A DNA stretch of 64,000 bases from assembly GCF_029867415.1 (NCBI RefSeq), contig NC_081183.1:146068798-146132797 (forward strand), in the 5' to 3' direction. This DNA is from Vicia villosa (taxonomy: Eukaryota; Streptophyta; Magnoliopsida; Fabales; Fabaceae). A model generated the notes under the pieces. That model searched no databases, had not been told where the DNA came from, and saw only the letters and a program-made list of their open reading frames with translations. Positions 9,890 to 19,758 of the stretch are shown piece after piece. Position numbers and translations under genes: made by a program. Numbering within the stretch: the first letter of the stretch is position 1; the number at the start of each line of letters is the position of its first letter.

Positions 9890-11225
9890 CAATGTAACCT
9901 AAAAGAAATATAACTTAAGTCTTGTCTTGAATTAAAGCTCTTCAAAGCAAGTGTCAAGAGTATCTAACAAGACTTGAAGAGTGTGAAAGTCTGCCTAAAT
10001 GTGTCTGGGTGAATATATATGTTGTAAATGCATTAGGCCTTTCTCGTAAAGTATCTGGATAATCAAACACACACTAAAAAAAAATTTCAAACTGATTTTT
10101 CTCAAGAAAGCACTTTCAAAAATACCTTGAAGTCATGCCAGATGAGTTAGGAGCTGTCAAAATAGCTCTAGGCAAAATATTGCATGTGCTTATCGATTGG
10201 CACCTTATCTCAATCGATTAACAGAGTTCAAAAATGCATCATAAGCAATTAGGACAACATCTTAATGATAGGTAACAACTATATATCTTTACTTATCAGT
10301 TTTAACTCAATAATCGGCTAATTTGAAGGCTACCAATTGATTGGAGCATATTGCCAACTGATTGGCAACTCATAAATTTCTCTTAAAATATTTTTATTTT
10401 TGTGCAAACCTTTAGCCTATAAATATAGATCCCTCCTCACATATTTTTACATCAAAAAATGTGAGAATTTCATAACTCATTCGAGAAAGTCGTTTTGCAA
10501 TGAGGCATTTGTATTTCTGGAAGGGTGTATTTGCAAGTATACCAAGGGAGTTTATTTTTAACTTGGTTTAACATTTCATCTATTAAGGAATTGATTTATT
10601 TTGGTTTAAAGCTATACTCGTATAAAGCTTGGTTTTTGGGGATTTGGTTATTAAGTCATCCAGTTCGGTTCAAAGGCTCAACCCATGTAAGAGTGTTCAT
10701 CACGTTCAAGTTTAGCCTGGTATTAGAAGCTTGGTAAAATTAGAGAAAAGCTTGGTAAGATTAGAGATAAGTCTGGTTTTAACACCGAGCTTTGCTCGAG
10801 AACCGAAGCTCGGTGTTAAAAGATCACTCAGGTTCAATATTAGCCAGTGTAAAATCTTGGTTTGAGCTTGAAGACTAACCGCTTCAAGTTTTTTATGGAA
10901 AGAAGACTTACCGCTTTGATCCATTATTCCGAAGGATGAATCTCCGCTTCTCTCTATGTTTATTATTCGGTTGGAAGTTAGCTAGAAGCTTCATTTTCCT
11001 TGTAAAAGTGGGTTCGAGAGTTCAACCTACTAAAAGCTCTTTAGTTTATTTAGCACTAAATATTATTTTTCGGTGCATTAATTCAAAAACATTTCTAAAA
11101 TGTTTTCAAACTCTAATTTTGTTCCTAAACTTTTTTAAAACTCAAGTTTTCTGAAACACACAATTCAAACCCCCCCCCCCCCCCCCCCCCCCCAATTTCT
11201 TGTGTGTGAAGTCACATGCTGAATA
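9890..11225 (+). mobile_element. SIRE/Maximus-like LTR
   Basis: The sequence carries a TATA-like CCTATAAATATAGATCCC near 10416-10434. Repeated ATCGATTGG-type motifs occur between 10180 and 10360. The tail ends with CACACAATTCAAAC, a C run, then CTTGTGTGTG. A degenerate primer-binding site TAGCATCATATC (compare TGGTATCAGAGC) follows at 11228-11239. A gag-like region begins shortly after. The left boundary is approximate, set where the copia integrase similarity stops. Confidence 0.55.
11170..11193 (+). repeat. (C)24 homopolymer
   Basis: Twenty-four consecutive C bases lie at the 3' tail of the preceding LTR, a site where this LTR type normally has a shorter C run. Confidence 0.95.
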
Positions 11226-11399
11226 AGTAGCATCATATCTAACTCTTGTTTAAAGACTAATTGCCTCAAGAGGAAGATGATTTTCAACAAGAGATTTTTT
11301 CTAAAAACACCTCCACCTATTAATAGTATGAAATTGGAATTGTGGAAAGTTAGGTTTAGAATTTTTCTTCAAAGTATTAATTTTTAATTGTTGCAAACT

Positions 11400-12630
11400 T
11401 TAATCAATTGTCCATTTATTCCTACTCACCAAGCAAATTACGAAGTAGTAGATAAACTTGATTCTCTCTAGACCAAAGAAGAAAAGAGAATATTTGAAAT
11501 AGATTTCAAAAGTAAAAGCTTTATTATAATGTCTCTAGATGATACTACATTCTTTTATGTTCACCAGTGTAAAACTACCAAGGAAATGTGAGATACTCTT
11601 GAAATAATTTATGGAGTTTCTCCAAGTATCAAAAAAGAGGAGATGAACAAACAAAGCTAAGAAGATGTTAGTCGTAAGTATTTTTCAAAGTTTAGAAAAT
11701 TTGGAAATTGTATTGGAACGTTTGTCACTAACCAATATCTAAGAGTTAAGAATTGTAAATCTAATCGAATCCTTAAACCGAAAGAAGAAGAAAGTTATTG
11801 AAAATTTGAATGAGCTAATTCAATTACTTAAATATGAAGATACAAAAACTGAAGAATCAACAACTTCATCAATGGTCTCCTTTGAAAGAACATACTCAAT
11901 AGTTGAACAATTTTCACAAAATTCGACATCAAATGAGGGAATCTCATGTGTAAGAAATTATGAAGAAGAAGTATCTTCAAGAGGAATCTTTGAAAAAACA
12001 AGAGAAGGAGAAAAATCAACCTCGGGGAGAACCGTAAAAGAATCTTCTTCCAACGAAAAAGATAAAGTATGCTTGAGAGCATCCTACGAGGAAGATAATG
12101 TTAAGGTAACAAAACCTTCCTATAAACAATTGTTTAGAATTATTTTTGAGTTGGTTAATAAAATGGTAAAATTAGAAAACGCAACTCGGACCTTAAGGAG
12201 TATTTAAAGTTTTTTGAAGAAAGCAATAAATAGTTAGAAATAACTAATATTAGAAACTCAAATGAATCTTGTGAGACTCGTGTCTCGTTCAAAAAGGAAG
12301 TAGACGAGTTACATGAAACCCTAGGTAAGTTTACCTAAGGGGAAGAAAATTTTGACTTGATCCAATCAAGGTAAAGATCATCAGTAAATAAAAATGGACT
12401 ATGATTAAAAAAGGATAGAAAACTTATTAAAAGTGTAGAGAAAAAGAATCGTACAGTTTATAAATGCATAAACTACAAAAGAACATACCATTTAGAGTCA
12501 TTTTGTTTTGATAAATTGAAAAAGTTTAAAAGTAATAATCCTAAACCTTTTGGAAAAACTAATCATCCTGGACCAGAGAAAATTTGAGTATCAAAGGTGA
12601 AACTTTAGTGTGTTTTGTAGGTATGTTTTG
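11400..12630 (+). pseudogene. SIRE/Maximus-type gag remnant
   Basis: About 11520-11640 reads as the conserved gag segment, with HQCKTTKEM then DTLEIIYGVSPS (UBN2-type gag of SIRE/Maximus copia elements). An open stretch 11806-12207 encodes a charged, serine-rich linker. A degraded zinc knuckle follows at about 12455-12520. Stops break every frame. No protease or polymerase was recognised before the next element begins near 13000. Confidence 0.6.
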
Positions 12631-12639
12631 CAGCACAAT

Positions 12640-13000
12640 TTCTTAGCTTACATTAAATCAAGATGTGCAAGGCAAAAGTATAATACTTTAAGAATACAAT
12701 GATTTAAAGCCCTTGATCCAAGAATGTATGATGGTCAAAGCAAATGTTGTTGAGGGTGTCTCAACATTTATGATCCTTAGTGATCAGTTAACCTCATAGT
12801 ACATTGAGTGGACATATTTATAATGAATTTATCCATCTCGTTGTTTTTACCAACTCTCGCATCCAACGATACATAGAGGAGGACAAACCATAATATTATT
12901 CGTGTTCCCGTTAAATGGAAAGGTTTATCTAAGCCTCTTAATAATTAGAGGTAGTACACTATGTTAAGGTTGAAATGATCGGAAAACTCCGATTAATCCT
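12640..13000. other. Degenerate retroelement DNA, unassigned
   Basis: This lies downstream of the gag remnant. I could not recognise a conserved domain. It is probably the decayed continuation of the SIRE-like element. Confidence 0.35.
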
Positions 13001-13009
13001 TTAAAAATA

Positions 13010-14225
13010 GTGGTTTTAATTTTGATGATCTCAATAAATTTTATTTACTAACCAAAAAGATAAGGTTCTAAGTGTTTTATAGAAAGGAGGTGCAAACAAG
13101 GTTGAATAGAGGTGTAGAAAAGTGATAAAATTAGCACAAGGACCAAAATGCACCAAGAAGACTCATGAATGAAAATAATTGGTATATTATGGAAATCGAT
13201 TGGAAGAGCTTGGCGCACATATCTTCAGATCAAATCCAAGCCAAACATGTGATACAAGGCAATCAACTATCAACATTGATGATGAAAGTTCCCAGAAAGA
13301 TTTAATAAGCCAATCGATTGGAGCTCTAAGCCAATATATTGGCACACTTAATTTGGAAAGATTTTGTTTTGATTTTCAATTAGCAAAATATCCATTAATT
13401 TCTTGTCAGAACTACACGATCAAAATCATTAGAAGGGTCACCATAAATAGGTATCTATCCTTCACTTCTTTGCATTGCATATTTTCTTCAAATCTAGTGA
13501 GTTTGAGATTATTTTCTCAAAATTATCATGGCTCCCAAAAATTTAAGCTTTTCAACCAGCTTGTTCCTAATTTATTCACCATCAAGCAACAAGAAGTGAG
13601 ATTTTACTAAAAGTTCTCCAACCGAACCCTTCTAAGGTTTCACACCCTGGATTCAAAAGCCTTTAGACATTGCGAGTTCTTAAAAACATTTAAAGAGTTT
13701 AACCTATCCACCTTTATCTACAACCCCTCAAGAAAAGTTTATCCATCATTCGTTAATATGTTCTTCTCAAATCTCAATCTCACTGATGAAATAGTACACT
13801 CTAAAGTAAAAAGGAATAGGATAATTCTGTTAGTAGAAGAGTTTGGAAAATTTTAGATCTTCATTATGAAGATATCATCCTTGAATCTAAAGATAAAGGA
13901 TACAAGTTCAATAACAAGACTATTGCATCCTCTCTTATGGAGAACCCATCACCCTTCATACCAAATCCATTCATTGATGGATACATCCACCCTGATAATT
14001 GTATGATTCACTATGTGATCAATCATATACTTTTCTCCCAAGAAAAAGCAACTTTAGTCTCATAACCCGATTCGATGTTGAAGTTGAATGGCAAACTAGT
14101 AAATATGGTATAATTGAAGGGCATTATAGACATTTGACCATTTAATGAAGGACTTAAGGGTTTGTTTGGTCTAAGAAACCAGAATTTGAAGGAATGAAAG
14201 AGCATAGAACAAGAGAGAAGAAGAG
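13010..14225 (+). mobile_element. Second LTR plus plant-retroelement gag-like remnant
   Basis: An LTR-like stretch has ATCGATTGGA motifs (13197, 13315) and a TATA-like CCATAAATAGGTATC near 13441. From about 13620 to 14030 a broken frame resembles the gag-like N-terminal proteins of legume Ty3/gypsy elements (ISLMK..., VEEFGKF-like and HPD-like pieces in different frames). The assignment is tentative and no intact domain remains. Confidence 0.4.
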
Positions 14226-15195
14226 GAGCTCATGTTCATCATCTTCAAGTCCATTTTTGCACCTTAAGGACAACCTTCACAAAACAGGTAATAACTTCTT
14301 GCTCGTAACTCCGATTTAGGTGATCCTATAATTTTCGGAAAGCTTAACAAAATCCCTTCAATTTGCATATAAATTTTGTTTCTTGCATGTCTGTATTGAA
14401 AGAGATAAACGCGATTGAAGTTTGGGATTTCATGCTGAAAGTGGGTATTATAGAGCTACGAATTTGATGGACTTTAAAGTGGAATTTTGTCTAAGAATGA
14501 AACTCAATAATAACTTTATCATCATCTTAACCTCCTTTGATGCAAGGTGAGTTCCATTAGATAGGACTTAGGTAGGAAATTGAGAACAATTGTATGCGTG
14601 GGATTAAATTGTGATTGAATCCTTGTATGTGTGACTAATTGTTGAAAATTGGGAGTTATTATGAGATGAACATGAATTTCATACTTGACAGATCCATGAA
14701 TTTATGTTTTAAAATGTCAACTATATGTTACTACGGTCAAAATATGAGTAAAATACCTTGGGATTGATTTTATGCAAGAAATATGTCATTTTGGCTTTGG
14801 TTCAGTAAGCAATCGATTGATGTAGTGGTACAATCGATTTTTCACTGTGAAAAATGTGTTTTTTGCTTCTTTTTAGCATTGCAATCGATTGTACTAGTGG
14901 TGCAATCGATTGCTCACTAACTAAAAATGATCTTTTATTGTTTCGACCATAACTTGAGTTTTACAACTCGAAATGAAGCTCGGTCGGAAGCGTTGGAAAG
15001 GTATTTTAATGCTCTTTAAGAATATGTTTAAATATAATGCATTTAGTTCAGTTATGGAATACGGTAAGTGAATTCCTAATGGTATGATATGATCACTTAT
15101 GTTTCTTGTATGTATGTATGTATGCAAAGGAAGTGCATTATGTTGAGATGCTATGTTTATATGCCTTATTTTCTAATTGTATTATGTTGTGAAGT

Positions 15196-15440
15196 ACTGA
15201 TAGGGCAAACCTGGCATGACACCCAGTTTAGGAAAATATGGTGTGCTAATGAGAGTACTGACAGGGTAAACCTGACATGTCATCTAGTTTAGGCAAATCA
15301 TGTGTACTTATGAGGAGCACTGACAGGGCAAACCTGACATGACACCCCGTTTAGGAGAATCCTATGTGCTAATGAGAGTACTGACTGGGGAAACATGGCA
15401 TGTCATCCAGTTTATGCCAATCCTGTGTGCCACTTATTGT
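15196..15440 (+). repeat. Four-copy 61-bp tandem repeat
   Basis: Copies start at 15196, 15257, 15319 and 15380. Each begins ACTGA(T/C)(A/T)GGG and contains AAACCTGGCATGACA-like and CAGTTTAGG-like segments. They lie within the long LTR and alternate between two slightly different versions. Confidence 0.85.
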
Positions 15441-16178
15441 ATGCTTGAATCGGAGCAGGCGTGGCTACTAAGTCGTACACACCTGAGCTATCATTGTGAT
15501 GTACTAATGAAGGTCTTGTTAATGGCGAGCCTCTAGTGGATAAAACATTTGTGTTCTTGGTATGGTGGGGTTGCGATGTCATGTAGGAAATATTGCTTCG
15601 ATTTAACTCACCTCTAGTGGTGCCACATAGGCAATTCCATTATGCTTTTGCTCGATGGGCTTGTACTGCCATGTAGGTGTTTTCGCATTTGGTTAATCGC
15701 CTGCGTATATGATTGATGGGGGTAGTGACACCACATAGGAAGTCATTGCAATAACTTGTCACGAATAAGGTTGTGTCGTCAAGTAGGCGTCAATTACATT
15801 GTCTTCATTTGATTCATTGTGCGGTGGTCTTGTGCGAGTCTCTTGACGCGATGTACAGGGGTAACTCACCGAGGGTTTGGTTATGTGGCCTATGTAGAGG
15901 CATTAACGTGCTTTTGGATTCCTCGTATACAGGTATGGGTCTGCATACTTGTGTGTTTTGGTTGGGTGCTTATTGTTATCTCATTGGTTAGTTATGAGAC
16001 TTCCAATGACGATATTACCTCATATGTATATTTGTACTAGAATGTGAGGAAAACCTCACAGATGCAACTGTAACGCCCCATACTGCTTTTTGAATGATTA
16101 ACTGACCCCACAAACCAACACGGGTCTTTTCAACATGCTTTGACCTCACTCGCACGCTTTCCGAGAAACTTCCCTAAA

Positions 16179-16217
16179 GGTCACCCATCCCAAAATTTCT
16201 CCAAGTCAAGCACGCTT
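16179..16217 (-). promoter_or_regulatory. 5S-rRNA-derived Pol III promoter, Cassandra LTR1
   Basis: On the minus strand, AAGCGTGCTTG (16217-16207) and GGATGGGTGACC (16190-16179) are separated by 16 bases. These match the A-box and C-box of plant 5S rRNA genes at native spacing. The middle GTAGTA-like element is not conserved. Confidence 0.85.
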
Positions 16218-16623
16218 AACTATGGAGTTCTTATGGAATGAGCTACCGAAAAGAAGATGCATCTTGTTAGTATATGTAGTACCCATCAATCCTTATAAGC
16301 TTTCCTTCAACCATGCAGTGCCATACCTGCACGGCCTCAGGATCCCTCTCATTCCGATGTGGCGACTACACTTGCCATCTTTGGCCTCAGGTGTTACATG
16401 CGGTGTAACCACCCTTCGCCTTCTTCGACCTCGGGTATTACAAGCCCACCAGCTTCCGCATGGTTCGTCCTCGAACCACATCGTACTGGAAGAGGTCTGG
16501 CTCTGATACCATTTGTAATGCCCCAGGCTGCTTTCAGGATTATCGACTAACCTCACAAACCAACACAAGTCTTTTCAGCATGCTTTGACCTTACTCGCAC
16601 GCTTTCCGGGAAACTTCCCAGAA

Positions 16624-16662
16624 GGTCACCCATCCCATAATTGCTCCAAGTCAAGCACGCTT
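16624..16662 (-). promoter_or_regulatory. 5S-rRNA-derived Pol III promoter, Cassandra LTR2
   Basis: The same two boxes (16662-16652 and 16635-16624) appear with the same 16-base spacing on the minus strand. Confidence 0.85.
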
Positions 16663-16746
16663 AACTATGGAGTTCTTATAGAACAGGCTATCGAAAACAA
16701 GATGCATCTTCTTTTCGGTAGCCCGTTCCATAAGAACTTCATAGTT

Positions 16747-16785
16747 AAGCGTGCTTGACTTGGAGCAATGTTGGGATGGGTGACC
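16747..16785 (+). promoter_or_regulatory. 5S-rRNA-derived Pol III promoter, inverted LTR3
   Basis: AAGCGTGCTTG (16747-16757) and GGATGGGTGACC (16774-16785) lie on the plus strand with the 16-base spacing. This promoter points away from the one in LTR2. Confidence 0.85.
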
Positions 16786-17249
16786 TTTTGGGAATTTTCC
16801 CGGAAAGCATGTGAGTGAGGTCAAAGCATGCTGAAAAGACCCGTGTTGGTTTGTAGGGTCATTCGATCATCCCTAAAGCATTCTGAGGCGTTACAACACG
16901 CACCTTGTAGAACCGAGTGAACCCATAAGATAGGGGAACTTACTGAGATTTAGTAATCTCTCCCCAATCCTCTTATATGTTTTTTCAGGAACAGGTTAGA
17001 AGTAGAAGAATCGTTAGATGCTTCACATTGAAGACTGTGGCGAGCAGATGGCAGGATTACCTCAACAAATATCATCTTTCTGATGTGTATTGTTATATAC
17101 AAGCTAATTGTATACATTTTATCTGAATAGTTGATTTGTATATGATTTTAATTCTTATCATTTTCGGCGTATGCATGTTTCTTGTACCATTTTTAGCATC
17201 ACTACATATTATTCTAGACATATATGTACAATTAGTTCCATGAACAGTT

Positions 17250-17900
17250 AGTTCGTTCATCAACTAGATGTGAACAATGCTTTTATTCATGGTTATCTCC
17301 AAGAAGAAGTTTACATGTTCATTCCTCCTGGTATCAATCTTCCAAAGCAAAATTAAGTGTGCAAGCTCAAAAAAAATTATATGGCTATAAGCAAGCCAAC
17401 CGAAAATGGTATGAAAATCTCATTTCAATACTTATTCATAATGGTTACACACAAGCCAATGCAAACCATTCCTTGTTCACTAAGAAAGAAGATCAATATC
17501 GGGTCAATGCTTCTTCTTAGGTAAGTCTCTCATTTTTGGTTCACAAAGAAGCAATTGACTATTTTCAGATCATATTCAGAAGGTGAATATCACACATTAG
17601 CTACAACAACATGTGATCTCCAATGGCTTTTGAATTTTCTTGAAGATCTCAATATTAATTCCTCCAAGCTACATGTTATATATTGTGACAACCTTAGTGT
17701 ACTTCACGTTGATACGAATCCCGTGTTCCATGAGCGCACTAAACATTTTGAAATTGATTGACATCTTGTTCGTGAAAAACTCCAAGTTAACATCCTCAAA
17801 CTCTTGCTTGTTTCCTCTAAAGATCATATTGAATATTTCTTCACTAAACCACTCTTATCATAACCATTCCACTTGTTACTATCCAATTTAGGGATGATAG
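17250..17900 (+). pseudogene. Ty1/copia reverse transcriptase-RNase H remnant
   Basis: About 17264-17340 reads [19 protein letters not shown] then IPPG, the conserved copia reverse transcriptase block. From 17555 the RNase H part reads SEGEYHTLATTTCDLQWLL, then VIYCDNLSVLHVDTNPVFHE and RTKHFEID, ending near 17900 with GMIDIYPP. Stops and a large internal deletion between about 17450 and 17540 make it non-functional. A purine tract TTGTGGGGGTAT follows at 17915-17927. It is the likely 3' half of the copia element whose 5' half is at 8630-9885. Confidence 0.85.
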
Positions 17901-17927
17901 ATATTTATCCCCCAACTTGTGGGGGTA

Positions 17928-18870
17928 TAACACTCAAAGGAAAATGAATATAAAGTAGTTACAAGTAGAGCTGTCAAATGAACCGGCCCGACCCAGCCCG
18001 CTTCGGCCCGGTGGGCCAACGTGTTTTAATGGGCTGGCCCGGCCCAGCCCAATTGCTAAATGGGCCACATAAAATGAGCCCGACCCATTTTTCAAAGGCC
18101 CGTGCGGCCCGATGGGCCAGCCCGACCCGTATTTCAATATTATAATTTTATAAAAAGGATGTAATGAATAAATGCAATACAACATAAGTAGAAAGTCATC
18201 ATAAACGTATATAAGTGATGTTTAAAATATTTATCCATAAATATATATGAATACCACAAAATCATCCATGTAAAAGTATAAAGTAACTTAATATTATCAC
18301 CAATACTTATCAAATTTTCTCTACATCTCACAATCATTTCCTTGATCACATCATTTTGAAAATATATCTTGATCCTCTTTAACTTTTCTTTATGACTTGA
18401 AAACACATTTATAAAATCATATCTTATTTCAATCTTTTTTCTCCAAAATTTACCAAAATTTTTTTTTAATGGGCCAGCCCGAAGCCCGCTTGGCCCGACC
18501 CAACCCATAAAAAACATAGGCCCGGTGGGCTGGCCCAAAAAGATAAGGTCGTGTTTTTTAAGGTATTTTGAGGCCCGACCCGCGCTAAATTGTAGGGCTT
18601 ATGGGCCGGCCCAATGGGGCGAGTCCATTTTGACAGCTCTAGTTACAAGTTCGTTATGCTAATAACAAACTTATTAGTTGAACTTTTCCTTTATAAATGG
18701 TAGTTAGTTGATTAGATTACTAATTTCCCTCTTTTAGTTAATGTTAGTTAAGAGTTTGTTGGAGTTTGTCATACTAGCTCATTACCATACTTAACTTATC
18801 CTCTATAAGTACCATTTGTAATCCTCATTTGAAGTTTAATAAAACAATTAGCTCTATATATGATATGCCA
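17928..18870 (+). mobile_element. copia 3' LTR, interrupted by a hAT-type element
   Basis: The LTR follows the polypurine tract. After removing the 17966-18649 insertion it reads continuously from GTAGTTACAAG into TTCGTTATGCTAATAAC. It has a TATA-like CTCTATAAGTACC near 18811 and an AATAAA-containing stretch near 18838. Its end is approximate. Confidence 0.6.
17966..18641. mobile_element. Non-autonomous hAT-type element
   Basis: Terminal inverted repeats are TAGAGCTGTCAAA (17966) and TTTGACAGCTCTA (ending 18641). Both sides carry the perfect 8-bp target duplication GTTACAAG (17958-17965 and 18642-18649), diagnostic of the hAT superfamily. Subterminal zones are packed with GGGCC/GGCCCG motifs. 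The 676-bp interior encodes no transposase. Confidence 0.95.
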
Positions 18871-19758
18871 TGATTGTGTCATGGCCGGTACAAACTTCCA
18901 TATAAGTTTGATTTGAATCAACCAAAGCCAGGATTTGAATCAAGCTTCCAAAACATCTTGTTTTGAGCTTTCTAATTTGTTATTTAAGGCACATATATGT
19001 TTTACTTTAACCAATTTGCTCAAGCTAAAAAATTGTAATGGATTTAATCTAATTGAATGTAAGTATTGCTCAAGCTACAATACTATAGTGAATGATCAAA
19101 ATTAAATTATAAAAAAAATGATAATAAAAAATGCGACAAATAATAAAAAAATGATTTAGATGGTAGAGCAATTTCAATTTCTTCTTTGTCGATAGGAGAT
19201 TCCGGTGCCAAGAGTTCGGATATGCATTTTGAAAAAAAAAAAACCATGAGTCTTACTCCTGCAAACACAATTTTCTATCCAAAATAGAGTGTGGAACATC
19301 AACATTCAACGTTATTAAATTATTAATCATTACCGTATTTAGGAGATAAGGTGCGGAAAGTAAAGCAAGAGAAAAGATATAAAGTTTGTGTAAAAAGAAT
19401 AAAAAGGAAAACAAAAAGATACATTAATAAAAAGGGTAACAATGTAAAAATAATCAAAGCGTGGGAGAGAAAAAAACGCGAAACAACAAATTTTGATTTA
19501 CCCATCTCACCCCCAACTAGCACAACATTGTGTTACAAGCACTTTGTCAAAACAGGGACATATTCGTCATTTCCACAAAACTGATTCCCATTTCTATAAT
19601 TCTGTTGAACCTTCCCACTTAGTAGTGCTTCTTACCTTCACTCACTCACACACACTCACTCGCATCAAAAACAGTGTAACATAACAGTAACTACCAAAAA
19701 AAAAAAGAAAGAAGAAGAAAAAGAGTTTCGCACTCTTTGAAAGCTTCTCGCTTTCTCA
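18871..19758. other. Upstream region of the At1g16860-like gene
   Basis: AT-rich flank followed, from about 19600, by a C/A-rich leader with CACTCACTCACACACACTCA and an A/GA-rich stretch (19699-19730) just before the start codon. This is probably promoter and 5' untranslated region. I could not pick a TATA box with confidence. Confidence 0.45.

Larger units (their letters stand above)
16069..16895 (-). mobile_element. Cassandra TRIM retrotransposon with an extra inverted LTR
   Basis: Three LTR copies start or end in TGTAA(C/T)GCC or its inverse: LTR1 16069 to about 16261, LTR2 16514 to about 16704, and an inverted LTR3 from about 16703 to 16895. Between LTR2 and the internal DNA lies TGGTATCAGAGC (minus strand, 16511-16500), the initiator-tRNA-Met primer-binding site, so LTR2 is the 5' LTR of a minus-strand element. 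Each LTR holds the 5S rRNA promoter pieces AAGCGTGCTTG and GGATGGGTGACC. Cassandra is a non-autonomous element with no protein. It sits inside a larger LTR. Confidence 0.9.
14230..17060 (+). mobile_element. Long chromovirus-type (Tekay-like) LTR, interrupted
   Basis: The start resembles legume Tekay-like LTRs (CTTGCTCGTAACTCCGATTTAGG at 14301 onward, in part). The sequence contains repeated CAATCGATTG motifs (14810-14910), a block of 61-bp tandem repeats (15196-15440) and the tail ACCGAGTGAACCCATAAGAT near 16910. A Cassandra TRIM lies inside it at 16069-16895. Neither end is precisely defined and no coding region is attached. Confidence 0.45.

Noticed and set aside
16069..16895. Possible true 5S rRNA gene
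   Set aside because: Only the A-box and C-box regions match. The rest of the 120-base gene and the IE element are lost, and LTR ends with a tRNA-Met primer site identify Cassandra.
18140..18538. 132-codon minus-strand frame
   Set aside because: It lies wholly inside the non-autonomous hAT element and reads Gly/Pro-rich sequence from the GGCCC repeats at its ends.
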